In this document: one piece after another, positions 1 to 10,249 of the stretch
How positions within the stretch are numbered: position 1 is the first letter of the stretch
How the letters are laid out: the number at the start of each line of letters is the position of its first letter
From: Bog-756 sp963727075
GTDB lineage: Bacteria; Actinomycetota; Acidimicrobiia; Acidimicrobiales; RAAP-2
Reading direction: 5' to 3'
NCBI GenBank assembly: GCA_963727075.1
Contig: CAVSET010000002.1
Coordinates: 372,001-436,000 of the forward strand
DNA: 64,000 nt
The notes under the pieces: generated by a model
Told to the model about the DNA's origin: nothing
Seen by the model: the letters and a program-made list of their open reading frames with translations, nothing else
The model's database searches: none
Translations under genes and position numbers: made by a program

Positions 1-450
1 GGGACGGCTGGCTCCTCCCGCGTCGGTGAAGAGGGAGGGCGCACAGGGTGCGGCGAATCCGGTCGTGCCATGGGCCCAGGCGATCACCGGATAGCCGGCG
101 GCTGGGGGAGACGAGCCGGGGGCGATGACGTAGCCCGACTCGGCCAGATCACCACCGTAGATCGTCGTGGAATGGAACAGGATCCGCCATACGGTTGCGC
201 CGGAGGGCACCCCCGGAATGCCATTCACCCGAGCCGAGCGGATCAAGGAGCCGGCGGGGCCGGCCGGCAGCGGCCGGGGTGGCTGGTAGAACGCAGGAAT
301 GACGGTGGCCGTCGAGTTCGGGCTCGACGTCGTGATCGACCGAGAAGATCCGACGGACGAGCTGCAACCACTCACCACGAGTGCGATCGCCACGATCACC
401 GGCATCCATCGGATCGCCCGTCGCCCCCGGCGCATCGACGGCAAGGTCAT
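1..450 (-). CDS. Secreted lipoprotein lipase/esterase, C-terminus cut by window edge
   Basis: Reading leftward from an ATG at 450, 150 codons stay open to base 1, so only the N-terminal part is visible. The N-terminus has arginines, a hydrophobic stretch and a lipobox-like VVSGC around residues 21-25, so export and lipid anchoring are likely. The mature part continues through a Ser/Thr-rich linker and reaches a GYPVIAWAHGTTG segment around residues 123-135. That segment is typical of the oxyanion-hole region of actinobacterial secretory lipases (LIP family). The catalytic serine would lie beyond the window. An alternative start is the ATG at 435. Function is by family resemblance; the substrate is unknown. 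Confidence 0.7.
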   Translation of the reverse strand, partial: MTLPSMRRGRRAIRWMPVIVAIALVVSGCSSSVGSSRSITTSSPNSTATVIPAFYQPPRPLPAGPAGSLIRSARVNGIPGVPSGATVWRILFHSTTIYGGDLAESGYVIAPGSSPPAAGYPVIAWAHGTTGFAAPCAPSLFTDAGGASRP

Positions 451-482
451 GGCATCCCCCCGGCTAGGCAACGGTGGTGAAG

Positions 483-885
483 CTAGCGCAGGACCGCCTG
501 GCGACACCGGGTCCGCTCGGGCTGCCCCGAGCCTGTTCGCATCCTTGATGTGGGCAGGTTATCGAGATCCACGGTCCCGGTCCTCGCGCTGGCCAACCGG
601 GCCTGACGGATGTGGGTCAGTCCCGGACCGGTTGCTTCGAGGTCGTCGATCCATCGTTCGATCCAATCGTTCAGTTCCCGCTGGCCTTCTTCGACGCCGG
701 AAAGCCCCTCGACGATGAGACCGAGCTGGTAGCTGGTCGGCCACGAGGACTTTGAGCGGGAACTGGCTGTCGTCGAGCCCGTAGTCGTGAAGAGCCTGGC
801 CGAAGTGGTGTGGCTGAGCAAGGCCGCACACTCCGAGCAGGACGATGCCGTGACGCTCAGGCGAAGAATCCGTGGAGGGGTCCAT
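483..885 (-). pseudogene. Frameshifted fragment, possible TetR-type C-terminal domain
   Basis: Two overlapping minus-strand frames join into one plausible alpha-helical protein. The first half (from ATG 885) carries FGQALHDYGLDDSQFPLK. A shift near 735 leads into YQLGLIVEGLSGVEEGQREL and then NDWIERWIDDL. This pattern of short amphipathic helices resembles the C-terminal ligand domain of TetR-family regulators. No helix-turn-helix is encoded upstream; that DNA is occupied by the opposite-strand glycosyltransferase. It is best read as a truncated, frame-broken remnant. The TetR assignment is tentative. Confidence 0.35.
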
Positions 886-1046
886 TGAGCGCGGAGAGGG
901 TCAGGCGCTCCTCTTCGATCGGCGCGTCTTTATCCAGTGCTCCCCGTCTCGGTCGGCGTTTACACTCTCTCCGAAGCGTCCGCCCACCCGATCCCGGCCA
1001 GGTCTTCGGACGCCACAGGGTTCGGGCCGGAGGGGAACGGGGTCTC

Positions 1047-1970
1047 GTGTCCGAACTGCTGAGCGTAGTCATCCCGACCCACGACCGACCGGACCGCGTC
1101 GAGACTGCCGTTCGCTCGGTGCTGGACCAGGAGTATCCCCACCTCGAGGCCGTCGTCGTGGACGACGGTTCGGGCCCGGCCACCGCCGAGGTGCTCGACC
1201 GGCTCGCCGACGTAGACCGGAGAGTCGTGCTCGTCCGGAACGACATCGCCGTCGGAGCCTCTGCCGCCCGCAACACCGGTATCGGGACCGCCCGTGGCGA
1301 CCTCGTCGGCTTCTGTGACGACGACGACACCTGGCTCCCGGGCGCCGCCTCTGCCGCCGTCGGAGCCCTGACTCCGGCGACGGGTGTCGTCTACGGGTTC
1401 CACGAGGTGCTCATCGAGGCCAGCGGCCGCCTCGTGACCTTTAGGCCGCCGGTGTGCACCGGACCGGAGCTGATGCGCTGGATCAATGCGCCGGCCATCC
1501 TGTTCGGGGTGGCCCGGCGGGCCACGGTGGGCGACGAGCTCCGCTTCGACCCCCACCTCATCACGTCCGAGGATTGGGACATGTGGCTCCGGTGCGTCGA
1601 CCTCGCACCGCTGACCCTGGTCCCGACCTCCCTCTACCGCTACGTCCAGCACGCCGAGACGAGGGTCACCAGCTCCGCGACCACCCACGAAGACGGCCAC
1701 CGGCGGTTCCTGGCCAAGCACCGCTCCTCGATGACCGCTGCCTGCATCGCCCATCACGAGCTGGTCTTCGCCCTGGCCACCCGCGACCGCCGCCTGGGCC
1801 TCGAGCAGCTCGGCACGGTCTCCCGCCATCCGGCCAACATCGGATCGGCCGCTCTGCTGGCCGGCGAGGTCCTGGCCGCCCGGCTCGGGCCCCGGCGCGA
1901 CGACCCGGGGCTCGCTCTCCGCTTCGCGGCCCGGGCGCTGGGGCCAGCCACGCGCCGGCGAGCGATATAG
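1047..1970 (+). CDS. Family 2 glycosyltransferase
   Basis: A 307-residue GT-A fold glycosyltransferase that transfers a sugar from a nucleotide sugar. Visible family motifs are VVIPTHDR (about 7-14), VVVDDGS (37-42), AARNTG (73-78) and the acidic metal/nucleotide site FCDDDDTW (89-96). A later SEDWDMWLR segment matches the usual ED acceptor-side motif. The open frame extends back to 810, but the GTG at 1047 is chosen because the GT2 fold begins right after it and AGGGG lies upstream. There is no membrane segment, so it probably acts at the cytoplasmic face. Only four bases separate it from the PIG-L deacetylase, suggesting one transcript for a shared glycan or glycolipid. Acceptor unknown. 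Confidence 0.88.
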   Translation: MSELLSVVIPTHDRPDRVETAVRSVLDQEYPHLEAVVVDDGSGPATAEVLDRLADVDRRVVLVRNDIAVGASAARNTGIGTARGDLVGFCDDDDTWLPGAASAAVGALTPATGVVYGFHEVLIEASGRLVTFRPPVCTGPELMRWINAPAILFGVARRATVGDELRFDPHLITSEDWDMWLRCVDLAPLTLVPTSLYRYVQHAETRVTSSATTHEDGHRRFLAKHRSSMTAACIAHHELVFALATRDRRLGLEQLGTVSRHPANIGSAALLAGEVLAARLGPRRDDPGLALRFAARALGPATRRRAI

Positions 1971-1974
1971 AACG

Positions 1975-2775
1975 ATGGCTCGAATGCGGCGCCCGCCTAT
2001 CGGGGCCCTGTGGGTCCGGGCCCAGGTGGCTCTGGCCCACAGAGCCACGGCCGGCTTGACGGAGGGGAGCGCTCTCGTGCTCACGCCGCACCCCGACGAC
2101 GAGACGATCGGCTGCGGGCTGCTACTGGCCACCAAAGTGGCTCGCCATCAGCCGGTCGCCGTGGCCCTGGCCACCAACGGTGCGGGCGGGTGGTACTCGA
2201 CCGATCCCGAGCCGACGGCCGGCGAGATCGTGGCCCTCCGGCACGCCGAGTGGCACCGCGGGCTCGACATCCTCGGGATACCGGCGGACCGCCGGTTCGA
2301 ACTGGGATTCGCGGACGCGGGGTTGGCTGATCAGGAGTCAGCGGCGGCCGACCGGATCGCCGCCCTGCTGGACGAGGTGGCGCCGTCACAGGTGTTCGTG
2401 ACCGCCCCAGACGATCTGCATGCCGACCATCGGGCCCTGGCCAGGGCGGCGGGCCGGGCGTTGATCGCTCTGTCCGGGGGGGACAGGGCCTGCCCCGCGC
2501 TCTTCACCTACCACGTCTACCCGGCAGCCGGATTGTGGCCCGATGGCCATCCCGGTGAGGCGACACTGGTAGGCACCACGCTCCAACTAGCGCGGTCGGT
2601 TCCGCGACTCGCCCGGGAACGGGCCCTCGCCTTCCGGGCCCCCGCGGCTCGGGTGGCCAAGGCACGGGCGATCGCCGCCCACGTCAGCCAGAAGGGGCTG
2701 CTCGACGGCGAGCTCCGCTACGTGTGGGGAACGGACGTGGAGCTGTTCCGACCGCTCGACCCCGCCAGCTGCTGA
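1975..2775 (+). CDS. PIG-L / LmbE family N-acetylglucosaminyl deacetylase
   Basis: A 266-residue zinc-dependent deacetylase of the LmbE/PIG-L family, which removes acetyl groups from N-acetylglucosamine conjugates (as in MshB, mycothiol S-conjugate amidase and teicoplanin deacetylase). The N-terminal LTPHPDDETIG (about 37-47) supplies the HPDD zinc motif, and HADH at 149-152 supplies the second metal-binding histidine. It starts four bases after the glycosyltransferase stop, so the two probably act in sequence: sugar transfer, then deacetylation. The short N-terminus before the HPDD motif is normal. It is not assigned to mycothiol synthesis because no mycothiol gene is nearby. Confidence 0.87.
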   Translation: MARMRRPPIGALWVRAQVALAHRATAGLTEGSALVLTPHPDDETIGCGLLLATKVARHQPVAVALATNGAGGWYSTDPEPTAGEIVALRHAEWHRGLDILGIPADRRFELGFADAGLADQESAAADRIAALLDEVAPSQVFVTAPDDLHADHRALARAAGRALIALSGGDRACPALFTYHVYPAAGLWPDGHPGEATLVGTTLQLARSVPRLARERALAFRAPAARVAKARAIAAHVSQKGLLDGELRYVWGTDVELFRPLDPASC

Positions 2776-2819
2776 CCGGACAACCGCTTCGGCATCGGAA
2801 GGTGCCGATGTCGACACCC

Positions 2820-2965
2820 CTCTCCTGTTGGGTGGGTTGGCTGGTGGCTATCGACGACGCCCCGCGCCCTCGGGGAGGACGGTGCGTCGGAACGATCCAT
2901 TTCCCCAAGCCAGGACCCGTGATCTCCGTATTGTTGTTTGCGCAATCAGTGGAGAACACCTGGGT
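2820..2965. repeat. G-rich intergenic repeat, copy 1
   Basis: The 297-base gap before the cyclase gene has no credible gene. It starts with a G/T-rich tract (TTGGGTGGGTTGGCTGGTGG). Near 2930-2962 it holds a TTGTTTGCGCAATCAGTGGA block that resembles sequence at about 43290-43325, following another G-rich tract. Similar G/T tracts occur near 34204, 37847, 38698 and 43160, always between genes. It may be a degenerate dispersed repeat. The similarity was judged by eye. Confidence 0.35.
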
Positions 2966-3072
2966 CACGGGCCAGGTGACGCCATCTTCAGGTCGCGCCT
3001 CGCCCCTGGCCCGAGACAAGGCGACCAGTGGTCGCCTACGGTGGACGTATTCGGGACGGCGGAAGGGTTCCG

Positions 3073-6000
3073 GTGACCACAGAGAGCGCGACGATTCTGT
3101 TCACCGACATGGTGGGCTCGACGGAGCTGTCACAGCGCCTATCGCCGGACGTCGCAGATGAAATGCGCCGGCATCACTTCTCTATCTTGCGCAAGGCCAT
3201 TGCTGAGGTGGGTGGGAGGGAGGTCAAGAACCTCGGTGACGGTCTGATGGTTGTGTTCGGCTCGGCATCGGCTGCCATGACATGTGCTGTGGTCATGCAG
3301 CAGGACGTCGACCTTGACAATCGGAGTCGTGAGCATCCGGTGGGGTTGCGGATAGGTGTCAGCGGGGGCGAGGTGACTCGCGAGCAGGACGACTACTTCG
3401 GAGATCCCGTCATCGAAGCGGCCCGTCTGGCGGCTACCTGCGAGCGGGGACGAATTCTGGCGGCAGACGTGGTGCGCTTGATGGCCGGCCGACGCAGTCG
3501 CCAGGTTTGCCGATCGATCGGGGAGCTCTCGCTAAAAGGACTTCCCGACCCGGTCCCCACCGTGGAGATCGTCTGGGAGCCCCTCGGAGAGTCCCATTCC
3601 GTGACGACGGTCCAGCTCCCGGGTCGTATGGGTGTCCGCCCAAGGGCCGGCGTGCTTGCACGCGAGACCGAGTTGTCATTGTTGAGCGATGCGATCAAAC
3701 GGGTGGAAGGGGGTGACGGACGTGAGTTGATGCTCATCTCGGGAGAGGCCGGCCAGGGGAAGACGACATTGATGGCCGAGGCGGCCCGGAGGGCGTTTGA
3801 CGACGGTGCGTGCGTCCTCTTCGGACACTGCGAGGAGGATCTGGCCACCCCTTACCAGCTCTTCTCGGAAGCCCTCGGGCACTACGTCGCCCATGCTCCC
3901 GGGGACCAGATCCTCGCTCACGTCGAGGCCCACGGCTCGGAACTGTCTCGGTTGGTCCCTACTCTCGCTAGCCGGGTCCCAGGTCTCCCGCCGTCGAAGG
4001 CTACGGATGCCGACACCGAGCGGTACCTCCTGTTCGCGGCCGTCGTCGGTCTGTTGGCCTCGATCTCGATGAGTCAGCCCGTAGTGCTCGTCCTCGACGA
4101 TCTCCAGTGGGCTGACAAGGGAAGCTTGCTTCTCCTTCGCCATCTCGTAGCGGCCGAGCAATCCATGCGTGTGCTCATCCTTGGGACCTATCGGGACAGT
4201 GAGCTGTCCCGATCCCGCCCGCTCCTCGACACCCTCGCCGCCCTGCATCGACAGCAACGTGTCTCCCGCCTCGAGCTGGTTGGACTGGACGATGCCGGAG
4301 TGCTGGCGCTCATGGAGGCACTCGCCGGGTACACCCTCGATGACGCAGCCGTCAGTCTCGCCCACGCGGTCTATCGGGAGACCGACGGCAACCCGTTCTT
4401 CGTCAGCGAGCTTCTGCGCCACCTGTCCGAAACGGGAGCCATCTTCCAAGATGTCACCGGACGGTGGGTCACCGATGACGCCATGGACCGCGCAACCCTG
4501 CCACAGAGCGTGCGGGAGGTGATCGGCGCACGGGTCGGGCGACTCGGAGAGAAGGCCGAGACCGTACTGTCGTTGGCCGCCGTCATCGGTCGGGACTTCG
4601 ATCTCGACCTCTTGGCAAAGGCCTCAGAGACCTCCGAGGAAGAACTGCTGGACATCCTGGATGCCGCGACCACAGTTGCCCTGGTGCGCGACCTGGGCGA
4701 AGTCCAGGGATATTTCAACTTCGCCCACGCCCTTATCCAACACACGTTGTACGACGACCTTGGCCCCAACCGGCGGGCAGCCGCGCACCGAGTGGTTGCC
4801 GAAGCCTTGGAAGACATCTGCGGGCATCGACCCGGAAACCGGATCGGCGAACTGGCCCGACACTGGTTCAACGCCACCCAGCCTAGGAACCTGGTCAAAG
4901 CGCTGGAATACTCTCGCCAGGCGGCGGACGCCGCCCTGAGTGCGCTCGCCCCCGCCGACGCCCTTCGCTACTACACCCAGGCCCTTGATCTCTACGCCCG
5001 GAGTGATGACCCGGACGCGGTCCTCGGCCTCGATCTCGCCATCGGGCTCGGCACCGCTCAACGACAGACGGGTGACCCGGCCTTCCGCCAGACTCTCATC
5101 GACGCCGCCCGCCGTGCAGCCTCTGACGGAGATGCCGAGCGACTCGCCGCCGCCGCCCTGGCCAACGACCGGGGCTTCTACAGTGCGGTCGGCGCCATCG
5201 ATGTCGAAAAGGTGGAGATCCTGGAGATGGCGGCCGATCTGATCTCCGCCAATACCGCTGAACGGGCACTGGTGCTTGCCACCCTGTGCTCGGAGCTCGC
5301 CCACGGCAGCCCGCTCGAACGGCGCAGAGCACTGGCGGATGAGGCCGTGGCCATCGCGGACTCATTAGGTGACGATGGCGTCATGGTGCGTGTTCTCAAT
5401 CACATTCACGTCGCTCTGCAGGTACCGTCCTTGCTCGAGTTGTCGTTGAGCCGAACGGCGGACGCCCTGGCGCGTGCCGAGCGGATCGGTGATCCGGTAC
5501 AGGTATTCTGGGCCGCGCAATGGCGCGCCGAGGCTGCCGCCAGGGCCGGGGACATCGACGAGATGGACCGTTGCATCTCCTTGAACGGGGCAATGGCCGA
5601 ATTGCTGGATCAGCCGATGTTCACCTGGGATCACACCTTCGTGAGCGCACTACCGGCGCAGATCGCCGGGGAGACTGATCGTGCCGAACAGTTGGCCACC
5701 AAGGCACTTGAGATCGGTACGGGCTGCGGTCAGCCTGACGCGTCGATCATCTTCGGAGCACAGTTCATGATCGTCAGTGGACAACGTGGGACCATGAATG
5801 ATCTGGCTCCACTCATCGAGGAGATGGCAGCCAAGACCCCCGATATTTCTCGATGGCTGTTCTCTTCACTGCTTGCCAAAGCACACGTGGAGGGAGACCG
5901 TACTGATGACGCCAGGGCCCTGTTGGAACAGTTCGCCGCGGCTGACTTCGACCTTCCCCTGGACCAAACCTGGCTGACCGGCATGGTCGACTTCGCCGAG

Positions 6001-6384
6001 GCGGCCATCGAGTGTCGAGACCCGAAATATGCAGAAGCGATCTTCGAGCAACTCGCGCCGTGGTCTGATCAGCTGCCCGCAACCGGGGGCTCAGCCCTTG
6101 GTCCGGTCAGCCATTACCTCGGCGGCCTGGCCACGGTCCTGCGCCACTACGACCAGGCGGACACCTACTTCGCCCAAGCTGCTGAGTTCAACGAGCGAAC
6201 GGGAGCCAAGTTCTTCGATGCCCGCACGAACCTCTTGTGGGGCACGATGCTCGCCGAACGAAGTAGACCCGGTGATGCCGAGCGGGCCCGGGCCTTGCTC
6301 ACCAAGGCGCACACCGCCGCAGCTGCCCACGGATACCGGACCGTGGCGCGGCGTGCCGCTGCTGCTTTGGTAGGTTTCGACTGA
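3073..6384 (+). CDS. Adenylate/guanylate cyclase-AAA ATPase-TPR regulator
   Basis: A 1103-residue signalling protein. Residues 1-170 form a class III nucleotide cyclase domain with both metal aspartates (FTDMVGST, D12; NLGDGLM, D56) and the purine-side lysine region (REVKNL). Residues 190-450 are an AAA/STAND ATPase with Walker A GEAGQGKTT (224-232) and Walker B VLVLDDLQWAD (338-348). The C-terminal 600 residues are alpha-helical, TPR-like repeats. The architecture is common in actinobacteria, where the cyclase may make cAMP under control of the ATPase/TPR sensor. The GTG at 3073 is preferred over an in-frame start at 3028 because GGAAGGG lies about seven bases upstream. No transmembrane segment is seen. 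Confidence 0.87.
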   Translation: MTTESATILFTDMVGSTELSQRLSPDVADEMRRHHFSILRKAIAEVGGREVKNLGDGLMVVFGSASAAMTCAVVMQQDVDLDNRSREHPVGLRIGVSGGEVTREQDDYFGDPVIEAARLAATCERGRILAADVVRLMAGRRSRQVCRSIGELSLKGLPDPVPTVEIVWEPLGESHSVTTVQLPGRMGVRPRAGVLARETELSLLSDAIKRVEGGDGRELMLISGEAGQGKTTLMAEAARRAFDDGACVLFGHCEEDLATPYQLFSEALGHYVAHAPGDQILAHVEAHGSELSRLVPTLASRVPGLPPSKATDADTERYLLFAAVVGLLASISMSQPVVLVLDDLQWADKGSLLLLRHLVAAEQSMRVLILGTYRDSELSRSRPLLDTLAALHRQQRVSRLELVGLDDAGVLALMEALAGYTLDDAAVSLAHAVYRETDGNPFFVSELLRHLSETGAIFQDVTGRWVTDDAMDRATLPQSVREVIGARVGRLGEKAETVLSLAAVIGRDFDLDLLAKASETSEEELLDILDAATTVALVRDLGEVQGYFNFAHALIQHTLYDDLGPNRRAAAHRVVAEALEDICGHRPGNRIGELARHWFNATQPRNLVKALEYSRQAADAALSALAPADALRYYTQALDLYARSDDPDAVLGLDLAIGLGTAQRQTGDPAFRQTLIDAARRAASDGDAERLAAAALANDRGFYSAVGAIDVEKVEILEMAADLISANTAERALVLATLCSELAHGSPLERRRALADEAVAIADSLGDDGVMVRVLNHIHVALQVPSLLELSLSRTADALARAERIGDPVQVFWAAQWRAEAAARAGDIDEMDRCISLNGAMAELLDQPMFTWDHTFVSALPAQIAGETDRAEQLATKALEIGTGCGQPDASIIFGAQFMIVSGQRGTMNDLAPLIEEMAAKTPDISRWLFSSLLAKAHVEGDRTDDARALLEQFAAADFDLPLDQTWLTGMVDFAEAAIECRDPKYAEAIFEQLAPWSDQLPATGGSALGPVSHYLGGLATVLRHYDQADTYFAQAAEFNERTGAKFFDARTNLLWGTMLAERSRPGDAERARALLTKAHTAAAAHGYRTVARRAAAALVGFD

Positions 6385-6453
6385 GCCTTTCGTGGTTCCG
6401 TGGAACGCGGTTCGGATGGGGCGCCAGGTAGGCGGGTACGAGCGACACGGTCG

Positions 6454-8880
6454 CTACGACGACGCCGGCGCCTCGATCTTCATCCCCCAGGCCTGCTTCA
6501 GCTCGTCGGTGACCTGGAACGCCGGCCGTTGCCCGTCCCGGCCGTACAGTTCGAATCCCCGCCACACCCGCCGGCCAAGTGTCGAGGCGATGGGCCCCGT
6601 CCCGGGGAGGCGAATCAAGGCGAGCTCGTAGAGCCAGTCGGTCCGGCGCATGAGCTCGAAGATGATCCAGGTCCAGTCTGACTTCGGTACACCCAACATG
6701 TCGGCCGTCTCGTTCCCGAGATAGTGCCGGATCCCTGTCGCCGGCAACCCGGGCAGATGGGCGAAGGCGAAGAGTTCCTGCATGCACTCGATCGCGGCCT
6801 GGGTTAGCGCTCTCCCTTCGGGTGTCGGTCCGTACTCGCGTCGCTTCGGTCCTCCCAGAGCGTCTTCGAGTCCTCCCAGTCCAGTGGGAGAAGGTCCTCC
6901 AGGATGCCGATCTGATGTCCGACGAGATTCCAAACATGGATGTACGCCTCGGTCCGGTACTCATTGAGTCGGACGCCCGATCGGCGCAGTGACTTGATTC
7001 CCTCGACGCCGAAGGAGAAGAGGGTTCCGAGCAGCTGTAGTTGGCTGATGGGTAGGCCGAGTGCGACGTCCCAAGGTGCGACGGGGGCAGCGCCTTCATG
7101 CTCGATCTCCTCGACGTGGAGTAGAAGATGGCGCACGGCGGCATGCATCAAACGGACGTGGCGAACGGTTCGATAGCCGACACCACCAGGTACGAGGGCT
7201 CCCGGCGTCATCGCGTCGATGATCATCTGACCTGTCTCGACGTACCTGCGTTTCGGATTGCGGGTCAGGCGGGTGGTCCGCGCCAGAACCTGCACCCCCT
7301 TGGCCATCGCGTAGTCGGCAGGAAGACTGGCCATGAACAAGCCCATGCCCAGCTGCGGGCCAAATTCTCCGAAGACGCGTCTGTCCATCGCGAACAAGGT
7401 CGGGATCGGCCCATTCGGGCCAGTCCTCCTCTCTCCTTGCGAACGCCCCGATTCCTGGGAGGTCCTCGTCGGCAACCGCCCCAGCTGGGGCCGACGCCAG
7501 CCGTCGGAAGAGCTCCGAATGCGGGCCCTCGGTTGCCTCCATGAACTCGGTCACCGCGGTGTCGGCCGGTGGGTCGCCGGTGGTGCGTAGCGTCTCGACC
7601 AGCGAGTCGGTGAAGGGGTCGACGCCCTTGGACGGCGGGATGACCGCGGTTTTCGATCCGGTAACAGCAACTCTCGTCTCGTCTCCCCGGACATGCATCC
7701 CTGAACGGTCGTGCCCGGCCGGTTGGTGGCGTGGCGACCGAGGAGCCGGATCGGGAATATGTCCGCGTTCGATCTCGGCGAGCACGGCGGGCCCGAACGG
7801 TGGCTGGAACAGCTCCTTGCGGTGGTGGCGGGATCTGAACAGGTTGGTGATGAAGTTCATTCGGTCATCGAGGTTGACCCAATCGATAGCCCGGCTGCCG
7901 TGCCCATCCCTCTCAGCCCGGTTGAAGCGCTCGAGGAGGATCGCCAGATCGTCGACAACCACGGGCTCGAGATCAGAGGGGACGAAGGCCTTCCCCGGAA
8001 TGGGCGGAACATCGTGGTCGAGGCGCAGGGTCCCGTCGGGCATTTGGATGGTGCCCAGTAGTTCGGTCATGAGCGATCCCCAGACGCCGCTGATGGAGTG
8101 GACGAGGGGGTGCAGCAGGGCGGCGACGGACTCCATGATCGCGGGCGGGACGGGCTCGTCCTTGACCACGCGCCGCATCAGCCGCTCGACCGACTGGTTC
8201 ATGCCCATGTCCATGCTCCCGGCGATCGGCCCTTGGAGATGATGCTGCTCGTGGGCTCCCAGCTGGAGGGATCCCGCGAGGATGAGTTGGCTCCGCCGGG
8301 CGGGGTCCGACTCGGCGACTGCATCGCACCAGTGGGTGAACCCCGCCTGTAGCCGATTCCGGCCCTCGAACTCCGGCGCTCCCTCACAGACCCGGAGCAC
8401 GTTGGCACGGGCAGACGGGAGGTCGAGGGGATGGGTGTCGAAGGACGAGATAAAGACGGCGGCGGCGGGGGCGATTTCGGCGAAGACCTCGGTGTTCCCA
8501 TCGGAGAGGTTGGTCGCACAAGCCCCGAAGAGCTCCCGGACGACTTCGCTCACGTGCTCGGGCACGATTTCGTAGAAGCTTCGATCGGGGTGCACCGTCT
8601 GAAGCGCTTGATTGACCTCGCGTGCGGCGCCCATCATGCCGTCGGAGAGCACGACCCGTTGGCGCAGCCAGTCGGGGAGGTCCTCACCCCGGAGGTTCCG
8701 CCCGACGGTGCACGAGGCCCAGGTACCAAAGGTGCACCAGTTGGCAGTGTCTGGATCGAGTATCGCAGCCAACCCCGAGGCGAGGTCGGCATAGGTCTGG
8801 GTCACCCAGTAGTTGCGCAGCACTCGGTCCTCGATGGCCAAGACTGCCTTCACGTGCTCGGTCGAGTTCCGCCGATCCAT
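6454..8880 (-). pseudogene. Unknown domain fused to MpaB/DUF2236-type oxygenase, two frameshifts
   Basis: Read leftward from ATG 8880 (GGAG about eight bases upstream). The first 430 residues belong to a domain I do not recognise; it contains a histidine-rich GAHEQHHLQ helix that could bind metal. After a linker, EEDWPEWADPDL and FGPQLGMGLFMASLPADYA begin a DUF2236/MpaB-like domain, the family of ER-bound MpaB and rubber oxygenase Lcp haem proteins. The frame breaks near 7380 and again near 6840; each side continues the same family profile (for example REYGPTPEGRAL after the second break). Total length would be about 805 residues. The breaks could be sequencing errors or true decay. Confidence 0.6.
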
Positions 8881-9378
8881 GGGACACGCTCCGTCTTCTG
8901 GGCTCCCGCCGCCGCCATCGGACAGCAGCCATTGTGGCAAGAATTCCGAGTTCTCGCTGCCGACCCGAGGGGCGGTGCTGGTGGGGCCGAAAGCGGTAGC
9001 CGCGTGCCTCACGCAGCTGGTGCGGTCTACCTGCCCTCGACCTCCGAGCTGGACCGGCGCGCTCCGTCTCGGGACAGGGAGGATTCACACGAATTCGCTG
9101 CACACCAGGGTCTTCTCAGGCTCGCCCGAGCTCGCCGCCGCCCCTTGCCCATCCGGCACGCTTCCTGGGCCTTGATTCTCCTTCAGGATGATCTATCGGA
9201 CGAGCAGCATCTAGGTGGGTCTACCCCGACCTAGGGTGCCGTTCGGTGAGGAGCGCCGGGCGGAGGCGAGCCGGGCGTCCAGTCGTGGATGATGGCATTG
9301 GCGTCTCGAAGCCTGACGGCCCCGCACGTGGCGGAGACGGTGATCACGGCATGGACGAATACACATGACGAGGCGTAC
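8881..9378. other. Gene-free stretch with a palindrome at 9211-9234
   Basis: No credible gene in about 500 bases. The only clear structure is an imperfect palindrome at 9211-9234 with outer arms CTAGGT/ACCTAG and inner arms GGGT/ACCC. It lies about 330 bases ahead of the MpaB-type gene and just past the end of the amidohydrolase. It could be an operator or a terminator stem, but no T-run follows on either strand. Confidence 0.4.
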
Positions 9379-10249
9379 CTAGCAGCGATAGACGCGCTCG
9401 GCGTTGCCGGCGAAGAGCTTCTCGCGGGATTCGCCGTCGAGGCCGGCCGTCACGGCGCTGAACGTCGTCGTAGAGCTCGTCGAAGGTGCCGTACATCGAG
9501 TCGACGGGGAAGTTGCTGGCGAACATGCAGCGGTCGACGCCGAAGGCCTCGATGGCGTACTCGAGCCACGGGGCGAAGGCATCGACGCTCATGGACCCGA
9601 ACGGCATGGCCAGGCCCGAGAGCTTGCACACGACGTTGTCGCCGAGGCCGGCCAGCGCGTCGATGCCGGCCCGCCAGAGGGCGCGCTCCTCGTCGGAACT
9701 CGAGCGGGGCCATCCGGTGTGCTCGACGACGACGATCAGATCATCGAAGCCGGCGAGCTGCGCCGCCGCCACCCGAAGCTGATCGGGATGGGTCATCAGC
9801 TCGAACAGCAGGTTCCGCTCCTGCAGAGCGTGGAGCACTCCGGCGTCGGGGAGCGGGCCCGTCGTAGGCGCCCATCGGGCGGACCCCACGGAAGCGTGAA
9901 GCCGTCATCTGCCGGTCGAGGAGCTCGATGGCCTCGGCCACCGTGTCGGTCGGCGGGAGGCCGCCGATGATGGCGTCGGGACCGCCGCTGGCCTGCGGCG
10001 TTGCCGTCGAGCTCGATGGTCTCCTCGATCGAGTGACGACCGGTGGCGGCGGCGACGTTGACGAACTTCTCGACGTTCCACCCGGCCGACTCGGCCCGAT
10101 AGGTGTCGACATCGAAGCGGCGGTACATCCTCGACGCATCACCGGCGCCGGGCTGCCTGAGGATGCGAGAGGTACGGGTACCAGTCGGTCCGGGCGGGGT
10201 CCCAGAGGTGCACGTGGGCGTCGACGACGCGGGTGGGCTGGGCGGTCAT
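9379..10249 (-). pseudogene. Amidohydrolase (PF04909 type), frame broken about four times
   Basis: The pieces join into one TIM-barrel metal hydrolase of the amidohydrolase 2 family. The start, MTAQPTRVVDAHVHLWDP, supplies the HxH metal motif. Later segments are EKFVNVAAATGRHSIEET, IIGGLPPTDTVAEAIELL, VVVEHTGWPRSS, and the C-terminal FASNFPVDSMYG followed by EKLFAGNAERVYRC. Apparent frame changes occur near 10145, 10000, 9865 and 9460. The ATG shares its first base with the upstream SDR stop (TGATG), showing translational coupling in the BVMO-SDR-amidohydrolase operon. Such enzymes usually hydrolyse or decarboxylate ring or lactone intermediates. As sequenced, the gene cannot make an intact enzyme. 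Confidence 0.6.
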
